From assembly GCA_034435635.1 (NCBI GenBank), contig DAOTWY010000059.1, forward strand, positions 62,001-126,000: DNA of 64,000 nt, written 5' to 3'. The position numbers and the translations under genes were made by a program. Under the pieces are notes generated by a model, which was given only the letters and a program-made list of their open reading frames with translations, was not told the DNA's origin and made no database searches. The stretch is from DAOTWY01 sp003696565 (GTDB lineage Bacteria > Chloroflexota > Anaerolineae > Aggregatilineales > Phototrophicaceae). Positions 17,113 to 26,511 of this stretch are shown here, piece after piece. Numbering within the stretch: position 1 is the first letter of the stretch; each line of letters opens with the position of its first letter.

Positions 17113-18024
17113 ATGATACTTGAATTAATCCAGATATTTATTGATAACATTGCACCAATTCTGCTTATTGCAGGTGTAGGATTTGCTGTTGGGCGTGGTT
17201 TCAAAATTGATCCAAAGCCAATTAGTACAGTTATTTTTTACGTATTATCGCCGTCCTTGGTGTTCTATTTGCTATATAGCAGTGATATTGATGGTGGTGA
17301 AATCCTTGCGCTTTATGTGACAACGATTGTTTTTCAACTTGTGATGTTGTCACTGGCATTTATTGTTTTACGTTTTCAACACGCAACTCCCGTTGAACGT
17401 TCCAATGTTATGCTTTCCGCTTTTTGCCTTAATGCCGGTAATTATGGCTTATCGCTGGTGGCATTTGCCTTTGGGGAGGCGGTGTTGAGCCGCGCGGCGG
17501 TGGTGTTTATTGCTAATGTCACACTCAACTATTCGCTTGGGGTGTTTGTGGCATCTAATGGACGATCTTCTCCCCGTGAATCGTTTATGAATGTCTTAAA
17601 AACACCAGCTGTTTATGGGGTGGTATTGGCATTTGCGTTGCGTGCGCTTGAAATTGAATTACCATTACCTTTAGCGCGTTCATCGGCTCGTTTAGCAGAT
17701 GCGGCTATTCCAATGATGTTGATTATGCTGGGCTTGCAGTTGGGGCATTTTGCACGTTTTGACAGGTTGAATTTAGTTGCAACCGGTGTGGGGCTGCGAT
17801 TGTTAATTGCGCCATTTATTGCCATTGCACTGGCAGCACTTTTTATGTTAGAGGCAGAAGCTCGCACAGCTTTTATTATTGAAGCAAGTACCCCTACAGC
17901 TGTACTGACTATTGTCTTTGCAACGGAGTTTGATCTGGATCGTGATCTCGCATTAAACTTGATTATGGTATCAACCTTGCTGAGTCCGTTGACACTTTCA
18001 GTCTTAATCGCTTGGTTGCAATAA
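17113..18024 (+). CDS. AEC (auxin efflux carrier) family transporter
   Basis: 303 residues, strongly hydrophobic, about nine to ten membrane helices. Typical family stretches are ILLIAGVGFAVGRGFKIDP, STVIFYVLSPSLVFYLLYSS, the half-way NAGNYGLSLVAFAFGEAVLSRA, and the second-half helices with MLIMLGLQLGH and EASTPTAVLTIVFATEFD. Members move organic anions or malonate-type substrates; the substrate here is unknown. A TATACT lies at 17100-17105, only seven bases before the ATG, and no Shine-Dalgarno is seen, so the message could be nearly leaderless. It lies convergent to glyA-gcvT. Confidence 0.87.
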   Translation: MILELIQIFIDNIAPILLIAGVGFAVGRGFKIDPKPISTVIFYVLSPSLVFYLLYSSDIDGGEILALYVTTIVFQLVMLSLAFIVLRFQHATPVERSNVMLSAFCLNAGNYGLSLVAFAFGEAVLSRAAVVFIANVTLNYSLGVFVASNGRSSPRESFMNVLKTPAVYGVVLAFALRALEIELPLPLARSSARLADAAIPMMLIMLGLQLGHFARFDRLNLVATGVGLRLLIAPFIAIALAALFMLEAEARTAFIIEASTPTAVLTIVFATEFDLDRDLALNLIMVSTLLSPLTLSVLIAWLQ

Positions 18025-18030
18025 ATTGAT

Positions 18031-18071
18031 CAGACTACCCCATATCATAAGCGAGTTTTTGGGGTAGTCTG
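18031..18071. terminator. Inverted repeat between convergent genes
   Basis: An 11-bp stem CAGACTACCCC/GGGGTAGTCTG (18031-18041 and 18061-18071) with a 19-base loop. It could terminate both the transporter and the glyA-gcvT transcript. There is no good T-run outside the stem, so function is moderately likely. Confidence 0.5.
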
Positions 18072-18087
18072 GTTAGTTAGGTGATGG

Positions 18088-21000
18088 TTATTTGGGGAAG
18101 CGGCTAAGTATCGTTACACGTTCTGGTGTGGGGAATTTTTTGCCGAATCTAACCTCATCAAAACTGATTGCTTTTGTGCGATTACTCCCTCCAAACACAC
18201 CAAGTTGTGTGTCTTCTTTTGTGAACTCTAATTTGACATATGCTTGCCCTAGTTGATAGCCTTCTTTGTCGATACTACAACTTGTGACAATCCCAACAAC
18301 ACGCCCCTTTGAATCAACTAATGGATCGCCAGGATGTGGCGGGCGTGCGCCTTTTGTATCCAACCGGAATCGGACAACTTCAGCATCGCGCTTCTTTTCG
18401 CGGGCAATATGGGCATCCTTGCCGACGAAAAAAGGCTTCCATAGTTTGACATATGCACCAAAGCCCGCATCAGCTGGATCAAGTGAGAGTTCACCCGCTA
18501 ATTCATGACCATAAAGTGGGAGACCTGCTTCTATTCTTAGGCTATCACGGGCGGCTAAACCACAAGGAACTGCGCCCAGATCAATTAATGCCTTGAACAG
18601 CTCAGGGGCTTTATCAGGATGGACAAATAACTCATAGGCAACACGTTCTCCCGTATAACCCGTGCGTGAGACGATAAGATCAAAACCGCCTAAGGTAACG
18701 CGAGTGATCCCTGCCCACGGAAGTTTTACCACCGCGTTTTGATCTGCCTCTGAACCACCCAGTTTCAATAAAATATCCTTGCTAGCCGGTCCTTGTAGTG
18801 CAATATCGACACACATGTCTGCCCCTGTGGTTGGGTTTCGCAGGTCACGCAATGTAAAATTGTTAGGTACTTTCCGCCAGGGATGTTTAGGATCGATCAT
18901 CGCAGCATGATTTTTGATAGCGTTGAGCCAAGCCCAGTTTTTATCGTTATTTGCTGCGTTAACAACAACCAGGAAGTGATCCTGTGCTAGACGATAAATC
19001 ATTAAGTCGTCAATTGGTACGCCATCTATATCTAGTAGGTAGGTGTAATGTGATTGCCCGACCTTTAATCCAAGCACATCATTGGTTGTGACGGCATCCA
19101 AAAATACAGCCGCATCTCTTCCTTTTGCATCAAATACACCCATATGGGTGACATCGAAGACCCCGGCATGGTTTCGCACGGCAAGATGCTCGTCCATCAC
19201 AGATGAATACCAAACGGGCATATCATAACCTGCAAAGGGCACCATTTTAGCCCCTAGTGATTGATGCAACTGGTAAAGTATGGTGGTTTTTAATGTAGTA
19301 TTTTCTGGCTCATGCCAAGTGAATTGAGGTAGAGCATCGCCACCAGTAAAATATTCACCATCCATCCCAACGAAAAATGCTTTGTTGAGTGCATAAACAG
19401 TTTGCGAATCTACAGCTTGTTGTTCGCTTTGTCCAATAACTTGAACATCGACATAACCGGCAATTTTCGCATAAGGGTCATGTGGTCTGACTATCACAAA
19501 TCCGTCAGAAATGGAGCGCAACCACGCGGCAATGGTGCCTGCGTTCTGATTAACAGTCAGTTGATAAACATCCTCTGCGGTTCGCTCAACCGTGCCTAAA
19601 CTTAGAACATGACCATCCGGACTCAGAACGGCAGTGGGCTGGCTATCACCAACCTGAAGTGCGAAAACGTCACTGGTTAGTGTGTGATATAGGAATTGTC
19701 CAGCAACTTCACCGCTGATTTGTAATGTGTATGGTGTTGAGTCATCAATTGAATCACGATAATGGAAGTGTGGATAATCATCCGCAACAACATCGGTATC
19801 AATACCAACGCTCATCGCTAAATCACGAACGCGAATACGCGCTTCTTGTAGTATATCAAAAGGAATTTTGGCGCGTTCTTCTGCACGTTTACGCCCATGA
19901 TATTTGAATGGCTCACATGATAGTAAAACATCTGCGATGATATCCGCTAGAGTATCAATTTCAGCCTCGCGGAAGCCTCGTTGTGTAATCCAAGGTGTGC
20001 CCAGGCGTATCCCATTAGGACGTAGCGCGCTGGTATCGCCGGGGATGGTCTGACGGTTAGCGACGATACCGACTAAATCCAGAATACGCGCCCCCATATC
20101 CCCTGTTAGGGTTGTGCCATCTGCACCCTGAATAGTCGTCAGGTCGATGCTTAACAGATGGGTATTTGTTCCACCATAAGCGATCTTTAATCCGCGTTGT
20201 GATAAGCGATCAGATAAACGCTTTGCATTGATGACAGTTTGTGCTTGAAGCTCACGGAATTGATCGGTTTTTGCCAATTTGAGGGCGACAGCAAGCGCAG
20301 CAATTTGGTTAACATGTGGTCCGCCTTGTTCGCCAGGGAACACGCCACGATCAATTTTACGAGCAATGGCTTTGTTATGGGTGATGATGATGGCACCACG
20401 TGGACCGTTGAGCGTTTTATGCGTAGTGAATGTGACGACATCGGCAATACCGACGGGGCTGGGATATTCTCCAGCTGCCACTAAACCAGCCACATGTGCA
20501 ATATCTGCCAACAAATATGCCCCAACAGCATCAGCGATCTCACGATATTTTGCCCAATCTGCCTGATAGGGAAAACTACTATAACCGCCGATAATCATTT
20601 TGGGTTTGTGTTCCAGTGCAAGCTGCATCATCTGGTCATAATCAATATCGCCCGTTTCAGGGTTGATACCATAACTGATGATGTTAAAAAATTTACCGCT
20701 GCGGTTTACTGGACTGCCATGTGTCAAATGACCGCCTTGGATCAAATCCATGCCCATGACGGTATCTCCTACATTTAGCAGGGCAGTATAAACAGCGTTA
20801 TTGGCAGGAGCACCAGAAAGTGGTTGAACGTTAACATATAATCCTTCGGGTGGAATGCCATTCGCGGCAAAAACCTCTGCTGCACGACGACGAGCTAACG
20901 CTTCTACAATATCGGCGTATTCTGTCCCTTTGTAATAACGCTCATCGCTTTGACGACGAAATTCTGGTAAGCGGGCGTTATAGTCAAGAATTTCATCCTC

Positions 21001-21225
21001 TGTCAGTGTGCGAGTTGATTCTAACGGATAACCCTCGGCATAAATATTGTGGAATGCTGAGCTTAACGCCTCACGCACGGCTTGGGGCACAGTGCTTTCT
21101 GACGGAATCATGATGAGATAACGTGCCTGACGGGCGGTTTCATGCCGGATGAGTTCGGCAACGTCGTCATCAATATCCGCCAAACTACCTCTAAACAGAA
21201 AATCTTTTTTGACTTGAGTCACCAT
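18088..21225 (-). CDS. glyA-gcvT: Fusion of serine hydroxymethyltransferase and glycine cleavage T protein (GlyA-GcvT)
   Basis: A single 1045-residue frame. Residues about 1-475 are SHMT: SESTVPQAVREALSSAFHNIYAEGYP, RYYKGTEYADIVEALARRRA, and the PLP lysine K270 in TTHKTLNGPRG. Residues about 640-1045 are a complete aminomethyltransferase: LGAKMVPFAGYDMPVWYSS, GVFDVTHMG, TTNDV, DDLMIYRL, SRTGYTGE and RDSLRIEAGLPLYGHEL. The bridge (about 485-625) is not a random linker: residues 500-572 align with the GcvT barrel at 697-770 (G..A..FL...T.DV..L.VG.S..T.L...DG, then VN and AWL..I), and ALNKAFFVGMDGEYF recalls LWKPFFVGKDAHI. This suggests a degenerate second GcvT-like module. Reactions: T makes 5,10-methylene-THF and SHMT uses it to turn glycine into serine. 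The ATG at 21225 follows AGGGAT. Confidence 0.93.
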   Translation of the reverse strand: MVTQVKKDFLFRGSLADIDDDVAELIRHETARQARYLIMIPSESTVPQAVREALSSAFHNIYAEGYPLESTRTLTEDEILDYNARLPEFRRQSDERYYKGTEYADIVEALARRRAAEVFAANGIPPEGLYVNVQPLSGAPANNAVYTALLNVGDTVMGMDLIQGGHLTHGSPVNRSGKFFNIISYGINPETGDIDYDQMMQLALEHKPKMIIGGYSSFPYQADWAKYREIADAVGAYLLADIAHVAGLVAAGEYPSPVGIADVVTFTTHKTLNGPRGAIIITHNKAIARKIDRGVFPGEQGGPHVNQIAALAVALKLAKTDQFRELQAQTVINAKRLSDRLSQRGLKIAYGGTNTHLLSIDLTTIQGADGTTLTGDMGARILDLVGIVANRQTIPGDTSALRPNGIRLGTPWITQRGFREAEIDTLADIIADVLLSCEPFKYHGRKRAEERAKIPFDILQEARIRVRDLAMSVGIDTDVVADDYPHFHYRDSIDDSTPYTLQISGEVAGQFLYHTLTSDVFALQVGDSQPTAVLSPDGHVLSLGTVERTAEDVYQLTVNQNAGTIAAWLRSISDGFVIVRPHDPYAKIAGYVDVQVIGQSEQQAVDSQTVYALNKAFFVGMDGEYFTGGDALPQFTWHEPENTTLKTTILYQLHQSLGAKMVPFAGYDMPVWYSSVMDEHLAVRNHAGVFDVTHMGVFDAKGRDAAVFLDAVTTNDVLGLKVGQSHYTYLLDIDGVPIDDLMIYRLAQDHFLVVVNAANNDKNWAWLNAIKNHAAMIDPKHPWRKVPNNFTLRDLRNPTTGADMCVDIALQGPASKDILLKLGGSEADQNAVVKLPWAGITRVTLGGFDLIVSRTGYTGERVAYELFVHPDKAPELFKALIDLGAVPCGLAARDSLRIEAGLPLYGHELAGELSLDPADAGFGAYVKLWKPFFVGKDAHIAREKKRDAEVVRFRLDTKGARPPHPGDPLVDSKGRVVGIVTSCSIDKEGYQLGQAYVKLEFTKEDTQLGVFGGSNRTKAISFDEVRFGKKFPTPERVTILSRFPK

Positions 21226-21367
21226 TCAACTTATCCCTGTGGTGGTCATATATGATGTGCGTATTGTAACACGCATAATAGAGGATCAGCCACGTTAGAT
21301 TGATGACAAACTGGTGAAGATGTGGATATTGGTTCATCATCTTGATGATGTGACAATCGTCATTTCT

Positions 21368-21396
21368 TTGACAAACGTTTAACACGGATTTAAAAT
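21368..21396 (+). promoter_or_regulatory. Consensus promoter for the EF-G2 gene
   Basis: TTGACA at 21368-21373, 17-base spacer, TAAAAT at 21391-21396. Predicted 5' leader about 74 bases before the ATG at 21477. One of the best sigma70-type matches in the window. Confidence 0.65.
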
Positions 21397-21459
21397 TCTA
21401 TGAAATGTTAAAATAACACTGTTATAGGTTGAACATTCAACTAAATAATCAACTATTAG

Positions 21460-21474
21460 CCGGAGGTTTTTTTA
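21460..21474 (+). promoter_or_regulatory. Strong Shine-Dalgarno followed by a T7 tract (EF-G2)
   Basis: CCGGAGGTTTTTTTA directly precedes the start at 21477 and fixes it over the upstream in-frame ATG at 21429. The same 15 bases precede the receiver gene starting at 35104 on the minus strand. Confidence 0.7.
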
Positions 21475-21476
21475 TT

Positions 21477-23558
21477 ATGAGAGTCTATAAAACGGAACAG
21501 ATTAGAAATGTCGCCCTAGTCGGTCATCAGGGATGTGGTAAAACGTCTCTGGTAGAAGCTCTGTTATTTAACACAGGTGCAATCAACCGCATGGGAAAAG
21601 TCGAAGATGGGACGACGGTCTCTGATTGGCAAGAGGACGAAAAAGAGCGCGGCATTTCCCTTTCCACCTCGTTAATACCTCTGGAATATAACGATCACAA
21701 AATTAACATGCTAGATGCCCCTGGTTACACCGATTTTCAGGGAGAAGTAAAAAACGCGATTCGTGTAGCGGATGCGGTTATTGTGGTGGTAGATGCAGTT
21801 GCTGGTGTGGAAGTTGGTACTGAACTAGCCTGGGAATATGCTAAGGTTTATCAGCAGCCAATCATTGTTGTGATCAATAAGATGGACCGTGAAAATGCTG
21901 ATTTTGACCGCACCTTAAACCAACTACGTGAACTATATGACGACCACAAATTTATCCCTGTGATGCTACCTATAGGCAAAGAAGCAAATTTTAAGGGTGT
22001 GGTGAATGTCTTAACACGGAAAGCATACTATAACGAAGGTAAAGACCGTTCTGATCTACCAGCTGAGATGAGCGACGTGGTGGAAGAAGCACATTTGGCA
22101 TTAGTAGAGGCTGCTGCAGAAGCTGATGATCAACTCATTGAGAAATATTTTGCAGAAGAAGAACTTACCCCAGATGAAGTCCGTATGGGGATGCGTAAGG
22201 CTGCACGGAATCATGAATTAAACACTGTGCCTGTTTTTGTTACATCTGGTACTAAAAATATTGGCACAATCCCCTTAATGGAAGCGTTGATTGTCTATAC
22301 CTCATCTCCAGATGTGAGACGAGTAGGAATTCAACGTGACGGCAGTGATGAAATTGATTATTTGCGCCCCCCACAGACGGATGACGGTCCGTTGGCAGTC
22401 TATGTCTTTAAGACGACCAATGATAAATATGTGGGAACAATCAATTATTTCCGCATCTTCTCCGGACATGTTGAATCCGGGGGCACTTATCATAATGTGG
22501 ATACCCAAACAGATGAACGCTTTAATTCGCTGATGGTCATGCGTGGCAAAGAGACTTTCCCTGTTGAAAAACTCCATGCGGGTGATATTGGTGTGGTGGC
22601 GAAGCTCAGCAATACAAAAACAGGCAACTCATTTGTGAAGAAAGGCAATAATTTTCATATTCTCAAACCGCAATTCCCAGAGCCACTGTATGCTGTTGCG
22701 TTAACGCCACGCACTCAGGCGGATAGCACGAAAATGGGGTCTGTGCTGACTAGCTTGTGTGATGCAGACCCAACGCTGCGTTGGCGGCAAGACCCGGATA
22801 CGCGGCAGATTCTGCTAGAAGGAATGGGGGAAGCTCATGTTTCTTTGGCAATTAGCCGCGCCCAACAATTGGGGGTTGGTATTGATACCGAAATGCCCAA
22901 AGTACCATATAAAGAAACGGTGACCAAAGAGGCAGAAGCAACCTATCGCCATAAAAAGCAAAGTGGCGGTGCTGGGCAATTTGGGGAGGTTAGCTTACGT
23001 GTTCTCCCTAACCACGGTGAAGGCTACGTTTATGAAACCCAAATTGTGGGCGGGGCGATTTCCAGCAGTTTCTTGCCCTCAATTGATAAAGGTATTCAAG
23101 GGGTACTAAAAGACGGAGTCTTGGCAGGATTCCCAATTGTGGACGTTAAAGTTGTTGTGTTTGATGGTAAAGAGCATCCGGTAGATTCAAAAGATATTGC
23201 TTTCCAAATTGCCGGGCGTGAAGCTTTCAAAGAAGCGTTTTTATCGGCTTCTCCTGTGTTAATGGAACCGATTATGGATGTAAAGATCACCGTACCAGAG
23301 AGCATGATGGGCGATATTATGGGTGATCTTAACACACGGCGCGGACGTGTTCAGGGTATGGATACAGTGGCGAATCGCAGTGTAGTAAAAGCACAAGTGC
23401 CATTGGCAGAAATGCTGCGTTATGGTAATGATCTGCGTTCCATGACTGGCGGACGTGGTATTTATGAAATGACATTTTCACACTATGAGCGCGTGCCTGG
23501 GCATCTGCAAGAAGAGATTATCAAACGACACAAAGCAGAATTAGAAGCTGCACAATAA
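21477..23558 (+). CDS. EF-G-like translational GTPase (EF-G-2 type paralogue)
   Basis: 693 residues with the five-domain layout of EF-G. P-loop GHQGCGKT at 16-23, switch II DAPGYTDF at 80-87, NKMD at 134-137, and later the domain IV/V stretches AGQFGEVSLRV, SSFLPSIDKGIQGVLKDG, and the C-terminal TGGRGIYEMTFSHYERVPGHLQEEI. Canonical EF-G has D-T-P-G-H-V-D-F; here Thr becomes Ala and, more important, the catalytic His becomes Tyr (Y84). That pattern is familiar from EF-G-2/FusA2 type paralogues, so this is probably not the main elongation factor. It is also outside any str operon. Its exact job (translocation under special conditions, ribosome recycling) is not established by sequence. Confidence 0.85.
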   Translation: MRVYKTEQIRNVALVGHQGCGKTSLVEALLFNTGAINRMGKVEDGTTVSDWQEDEKERGISLSTSLIPLEYNDHKINMLDAPGYTDFQGEVKNAIRVADAVIVVVDAVAGVEVGTELAWEYAKVYQQPIIVVINKMDRENADFDRTLNQLRELYDDHKFIPVMLPIGKEANFKGVVNVLTRKAYYNEGKDRSDLPAEMSDVVEEAHLALVEAAAEADDQLIEKYFAEEELTPDEVRMGMRKAARNHELNTVPVFVTSGTKNIGTIPLMEALIVYTSSPDVRRVGIQRDGSDEIDYLRPPQTDDGPLAVYVFKTTNDKYVGTINYFRIFSGHVESGGTYHNVDTQTDERFNSLMVMRGKETFPVEKLHAGDIGVVAKLSNTKTGNSFVKKGNNFHILKPQFPEPLYAVALTPRTQADSTKMGSVLTSLCDADPTLRWRQDPDTRQILLEGMGEAHVSLAISRAQQLGVGIDTEMPKVPYKETVTKEAEATYRHKKQSGGAGQFGEVSLRVLPNHGEGYVYETQIVGGAISSSFLPSIDKGIQGVLKDGVLAGFPIVDVKVVVFDGKEHPVDSKDIAFQIAGREAFKEAFLSASPVLMEPIMDVKITVPESMMGDIMGDLNTRRGRVQGMDTVANRSVVKAQVPLAEMLRYGNDLRSMTGGRGIYEMTFSHYERVPGHLQEEIIKRHKAELEAAQ

Positions 23559-23579
23559 GCATGTTAAGTGTGTTTAATC

Positions 23580-23610
23580 AAAATCCCCGATCAAATCAAT
23601 CGGGGATTTT
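23580..23610. terminator. Bidirectional terminator between EF-G2 and ftsH
   Basis: A 12-bp perfect stem AAAATCCCCGAT/ATCGGGGATTTT (23580-23591 and 23599-23610) with a 7-base loop. T-tracts on both strands fit termination of both convergent genes. Confidence 0.85.
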
Positions 23611-23616
23611 CGTTGT

Positions 23617-25659
23617 CTAATCGTCTTGTTTTTCATCCTGGGTGGGAACAGGGTTTTCGTCACTGCCGCCGTTGCTTAGAGAAAAGTGTCCACTACGCTT
23701 ACGGACTCGTTCTGCACGGTCAGGATCATCAGGTAGGACATCTTCAAATTCCAACCCTAGAATACGGAGCATTTCTTGCTGTTCGATCACCTCATGTATA
23801 AGCAGTTCTTCAGCTAATGCTGTTAATTTATCGCGATTTTCTTTGAGTAAGTCTCGTGTCGCTTCATAGGTTTCTTTGATGATCCGGCTGACCTCACGGT
23901 CGATTTTAGCTGCTGTTTCCTCGCTATAGTGCCGCCCTTGAGAGATGGAATAACCTAGGAACGGTTGACGGTCGTCATCACCAAAATTGACTTGCCCCAA
24001 AACATCACTCATACCAAACTGAGCAACCATACGACGCGCAAGATCGGTTACACGTCGTAAGTCATTTTCTGCACCTGTTGTGACTTCACCAAAGATAATT
24101 TCCTCGGCTGCACGCCCACCAAGTAGAACTTTCATCCGGGCATCTAAATAACTCTTGGCATAATTGCGCCGATCATCATCTGGCATTTGTGCGGTTACAC
24201 CCAATGCTTGCCCACGCGGTACGATTGTAATTTTTAGCACGGGGTCGGCTTTGGGGGTTAAAGCTGCAACTAATGCATGACCTGCTTCATGATAGGCTAC
24301 CACTTTACGCTCATGCGGGTCAGAAAGCGGTGGGCTTTCCGTCCCAAGTACAATGCGGTCAAACGCATCAGAAAAATCACGCATAGAAATTTTCTTAGCA
24401 TTACGCCGTGCAGCATTTAGTGCTGCTTCATTGGCTAAGTTGGCTAAATCCGCCCCAGAAAAGCCGATTGTCCCGCGAGATAGACTCTCCAGATCAACGG
24501 TGTGGTCAAGAGGTTTGCCGCGTGTATGAATTTTGAGAATTTCATAACGTCCTTTGCGGTCTGGCAATCCGACCGTCACTTGTCGATCAAAACGCCCTGG
24601 ACGCAACAATGCGGGATCAAGTACATCATTGCGATTGGTTGCTGCCATCACAATAACGCTCTCGTTCTGGTCAAAGCCATCCATTTCTGCCAGCATTTGA
24701 TTGAGTGTTTGTTCGCGCTCATCATGCCCACCACCAAGACCAGCACCACGTTGCCGACCAACCGCGTCAATTTCATCAATGAACACGATACTCGGAGCAT
24801 TTTCTTTTGCACGACGGAATAGGTCACGCACGCGAGATGCCCCAACACCGACGAACATTTCAACAAACTCTGATGCTGCGATGCTGAAGAATGAGACGTT
24901 AGCTTCCCCAGCAACAGCGCGTGCTAATAATGTTTTACCGGTTCCGGGTGGTCCTATTAATAACACACCGCGGGGAATACGTGCGCCTAGTGCAATATAT
25001 TTATCCGGTTCACGCAGAAAATCCACAATTTCCACTAATTCACGTTTGGCGGCATCTTGCCCTGCCACATCATTAAAAGTCACCTGTGGGCGTTCTAAGG
25101 TATATTCACGTGCTTGAGTGCGCCCAAAGCCCATCGCATTCCCCATCTGACGCTGCGCACGACGTGACACCCAAATGAAGAAAACGATGATAAGAATTAA
25201 TGGGCCCCATGTTGCTAAAATACTCCAGAACGGAGAAATTTCAGTGGTATCTAATTCAATCTGTGCCCCGTTTGCATCTAAAACATTGATCAATGTATCA
25301 AATGCGGGGGATTGCTCACTAGGGACAGTGAGCGTGAAATTTTTGATTGGCGCGCTGCCGTTTAATGTGATTGTTTGGGCAAAGATACCTTCTGCGCTAT
25401 TGCCGTCAACATTAATGATGATACTTTGTACGTTGCCGGCTTGTGCCTGGTTTAGCAACTCATCATAGGTGATGGTGCTGCTCGCGCCCGACATAGGGCT
25501 GACCCCTCCCATTAATTGGAGGAATAACCAGATGAGCAGAAAAGCGAACACCATGGGCCAAAACCATTTGCGCCAATCTGGATCAGGATTTTGTTGTGGA
25601 TTGGGTGGTTCACCCGGTGGTCTATTTTGATCTTTGTTATTGTTATTTGGAAACTGCAT
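23617..25659 (-). CDS. ftsH: ATP-dependent zinc metalloprotease FtsH
   Basis: A membrane-anchored AAA+ protease that degrades misfolded membrane proteins and regulators. 680 residues. Order: Asn/Pro-rich cytoplasmic N-tail, TM1 about 33-51, an extracytoplasmic alpha/beta domain (about 60-140), TM2 about 145-165, Walker A GPPGTGKT at 236-243, Walker B IVFIDEIDAVGRQR, the pore loop near FVEMFVGVGASRV, second region of homology ATNRNDVLDPALLRPGRFDR, and the zinc motif HEAGH at 457-461. It ends in a charged tail with SDENPVPTQDEKQDD. Divergent from the 25801 gene and convergent with EF-G2. Confidence 0.97.
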   Translation of the reverse strand: MQFPNNNNKDQNRPPGEPPNPQQNPDPDWRKWFWPMVFAFLLIWLFLQLMGGVSPMSGASSTITYDELLNQAQAGNVQSIIINVDGNSAEGIFAQTITLNGSAPIKNFTLTVPSEQSPAFDTLINVLDANGAQIELDTTEISPFWSILATWGPLILIIVFFIWVSRRAQRQMGNAMGFGRTQAREYTLERPQVTFNDVAGQDAAKRELVEIVDFLREPDKYIALGARIPRGVLLIGPPGTGKTLLARAVAGEANVSFFSIAASEFVEMFVGVGASRVRDLFRRAKENAPSIVFIDEIDAVGRQRGAGLGGGHDEREQTLNQMLAEMDGFDQNESVIVMAATNRNDVLDPALLRPGRFDRQVTVGLPDRKGRYEILKIHTRGKPLDHTVDLESLSRGTIGFSGADLANLANEAALNAARRNAKKISMRDFSDAFDRIVLGTESPPLSDPHERKVVAYHEAGHALVAALTPKADPVLKITIVPRGQALGVTAQMPDDDRRNYAKSYLDARMKVLLGGRAAEEIIFGEVTTGAENDLRRVTDLARRMVAQFGMSDVLGQVNFGDDDRQPFLGYSISQGRHYSEETAAKIDREVSRIIKETYEATRDLLKENRDKLTALAEELLIHEVIEQQEMLRILGLEFEDVLPDDPDRAERVRKRSGHFSLSNGGSDENPVPTQDEKQDD

Positions 25660-25742
25660 CTCAGTTTAAAACCCTTATATTCAAAGTAGGGATACAAACA
25701 CTATAGTAGAAGAATATTAGAACAACGCAAGTGTGTTTTCGT

Positions 25743-25771
25743 TTGTTTGTCTGCAAAGCATCATCTATAAT
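25743..25771 (+). promoter_or_regulatory. Promoter upstream of the 25801 gene
   Basis: TTGTTT at 25743-25748, 17-base spacer, TATAAT at 25766-25771, placing transcription start near 25778. The gap is divergent with ftsH. Confidence 0.5.
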
Positions 25772-25800
25772 CTACAGGAAGATTGTTAGGGATACATTAG

Positions 25801-26511
25801 ATGTCAGAAGAAAAACAAACGACACAACCAGAAGAAAACCCCACGCCAGATATTCCGCCCATCAAAGTGCCCCCGTTGAAAGATAAAAAACAGGCACTAA
25901 CCAAGGCGATCATGGCGTTGGAAGAGTCTGAACCAATTATCGTTAGTAAACAGCAGACTGCTGTCGCCCCACAAATAGACCCGCCTTGGGCATTACAGCA
26001 ATTTTTTAATGGAGAAATCGATTTAGCTGTGGAACTTTCTGAACGGTTCAGTACCACCCCCTTAATGTCTGTTATTAAAACACGAACGTTAGGGACACGC
26101 AAGGAGCGTGGTGTGGCAGAACTGTCTACACCAGATGGCGCGGCGGCGATTATTTTTGAGGCAGATAAGACAAATCATGTTGTTCAGCTTTCTTTTACTT
26201 TTGGGTCTATGTTGACACTGCGTTTTCGCTTAGATGATCTTAATCATACAGACCGTACCCGTTGGCTAGAACTCATGCGACGTGACCAAGGCGGGCTAGC
26301 CTTTTTATGGGGTCCTTCTCGCTGGGAAAGTGACTATGTGATTTGTATTACACGCAAATATTATACAAATTTTTATGCTTTTTCGCCGCGTCATTTTGAA
26401 GCAGCGGCACGCTTAACCCCAGAAGTAACAACAAAACTTTTAAATTGGTTAGAGACATTCTGGCAGCAGGATGAAAAAGATGATGAGCCACCGCAGCTTT
26501 TAACATGGTGA
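25801..26511 (+). CDS. Hypothetical soluble protein with disordered N-terminus
   Basis: 236 residues. Residues 1-50 are rich in Pro, Glu, Lys and Thr and look disordered. The rest (about 60-225) reads as one mixed alpha/beta domain with a beta-rich middle (AAIIFEADKTNHVVQLSFTF, LTLRFRLDDL) and a C-terminal helix LTPEVTTKLLNWLETFWQQDE. No catalytic motif or family recognised. It has its own promoter and is followed, after 56 bases, by the YyaL-type gene. Confidence 0.6.
   Translation: MSEEKQTTQPEENPTPDIPPIKVPPLKDKKQALTKAIMALEESEPIIVSKQQTAVAPQIDPPWALQQFFNGEIDLAVELSERFSTTPLMSVIKTRTLGTRKERGVAELSTPDGAAAIIFEADKTNHVVQLSFTFGSMLTLRFRLDDLNHTDRTRWLELMRRDQGGLAFLWGPSRWESDYVICITRKYYTNFYAFSPRHFEAAARLTPEVTTKLLNWLETFWQQDEKDDEPPQLLTW

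Noticed and set aside
21226..21367. A second glycine riboswitch ahead of glyA-gcvT
   Set aside because: None of the conserved aptamer core (GCCGAAGG, ACTCTCAGG) is present on the minus strand of this gap.
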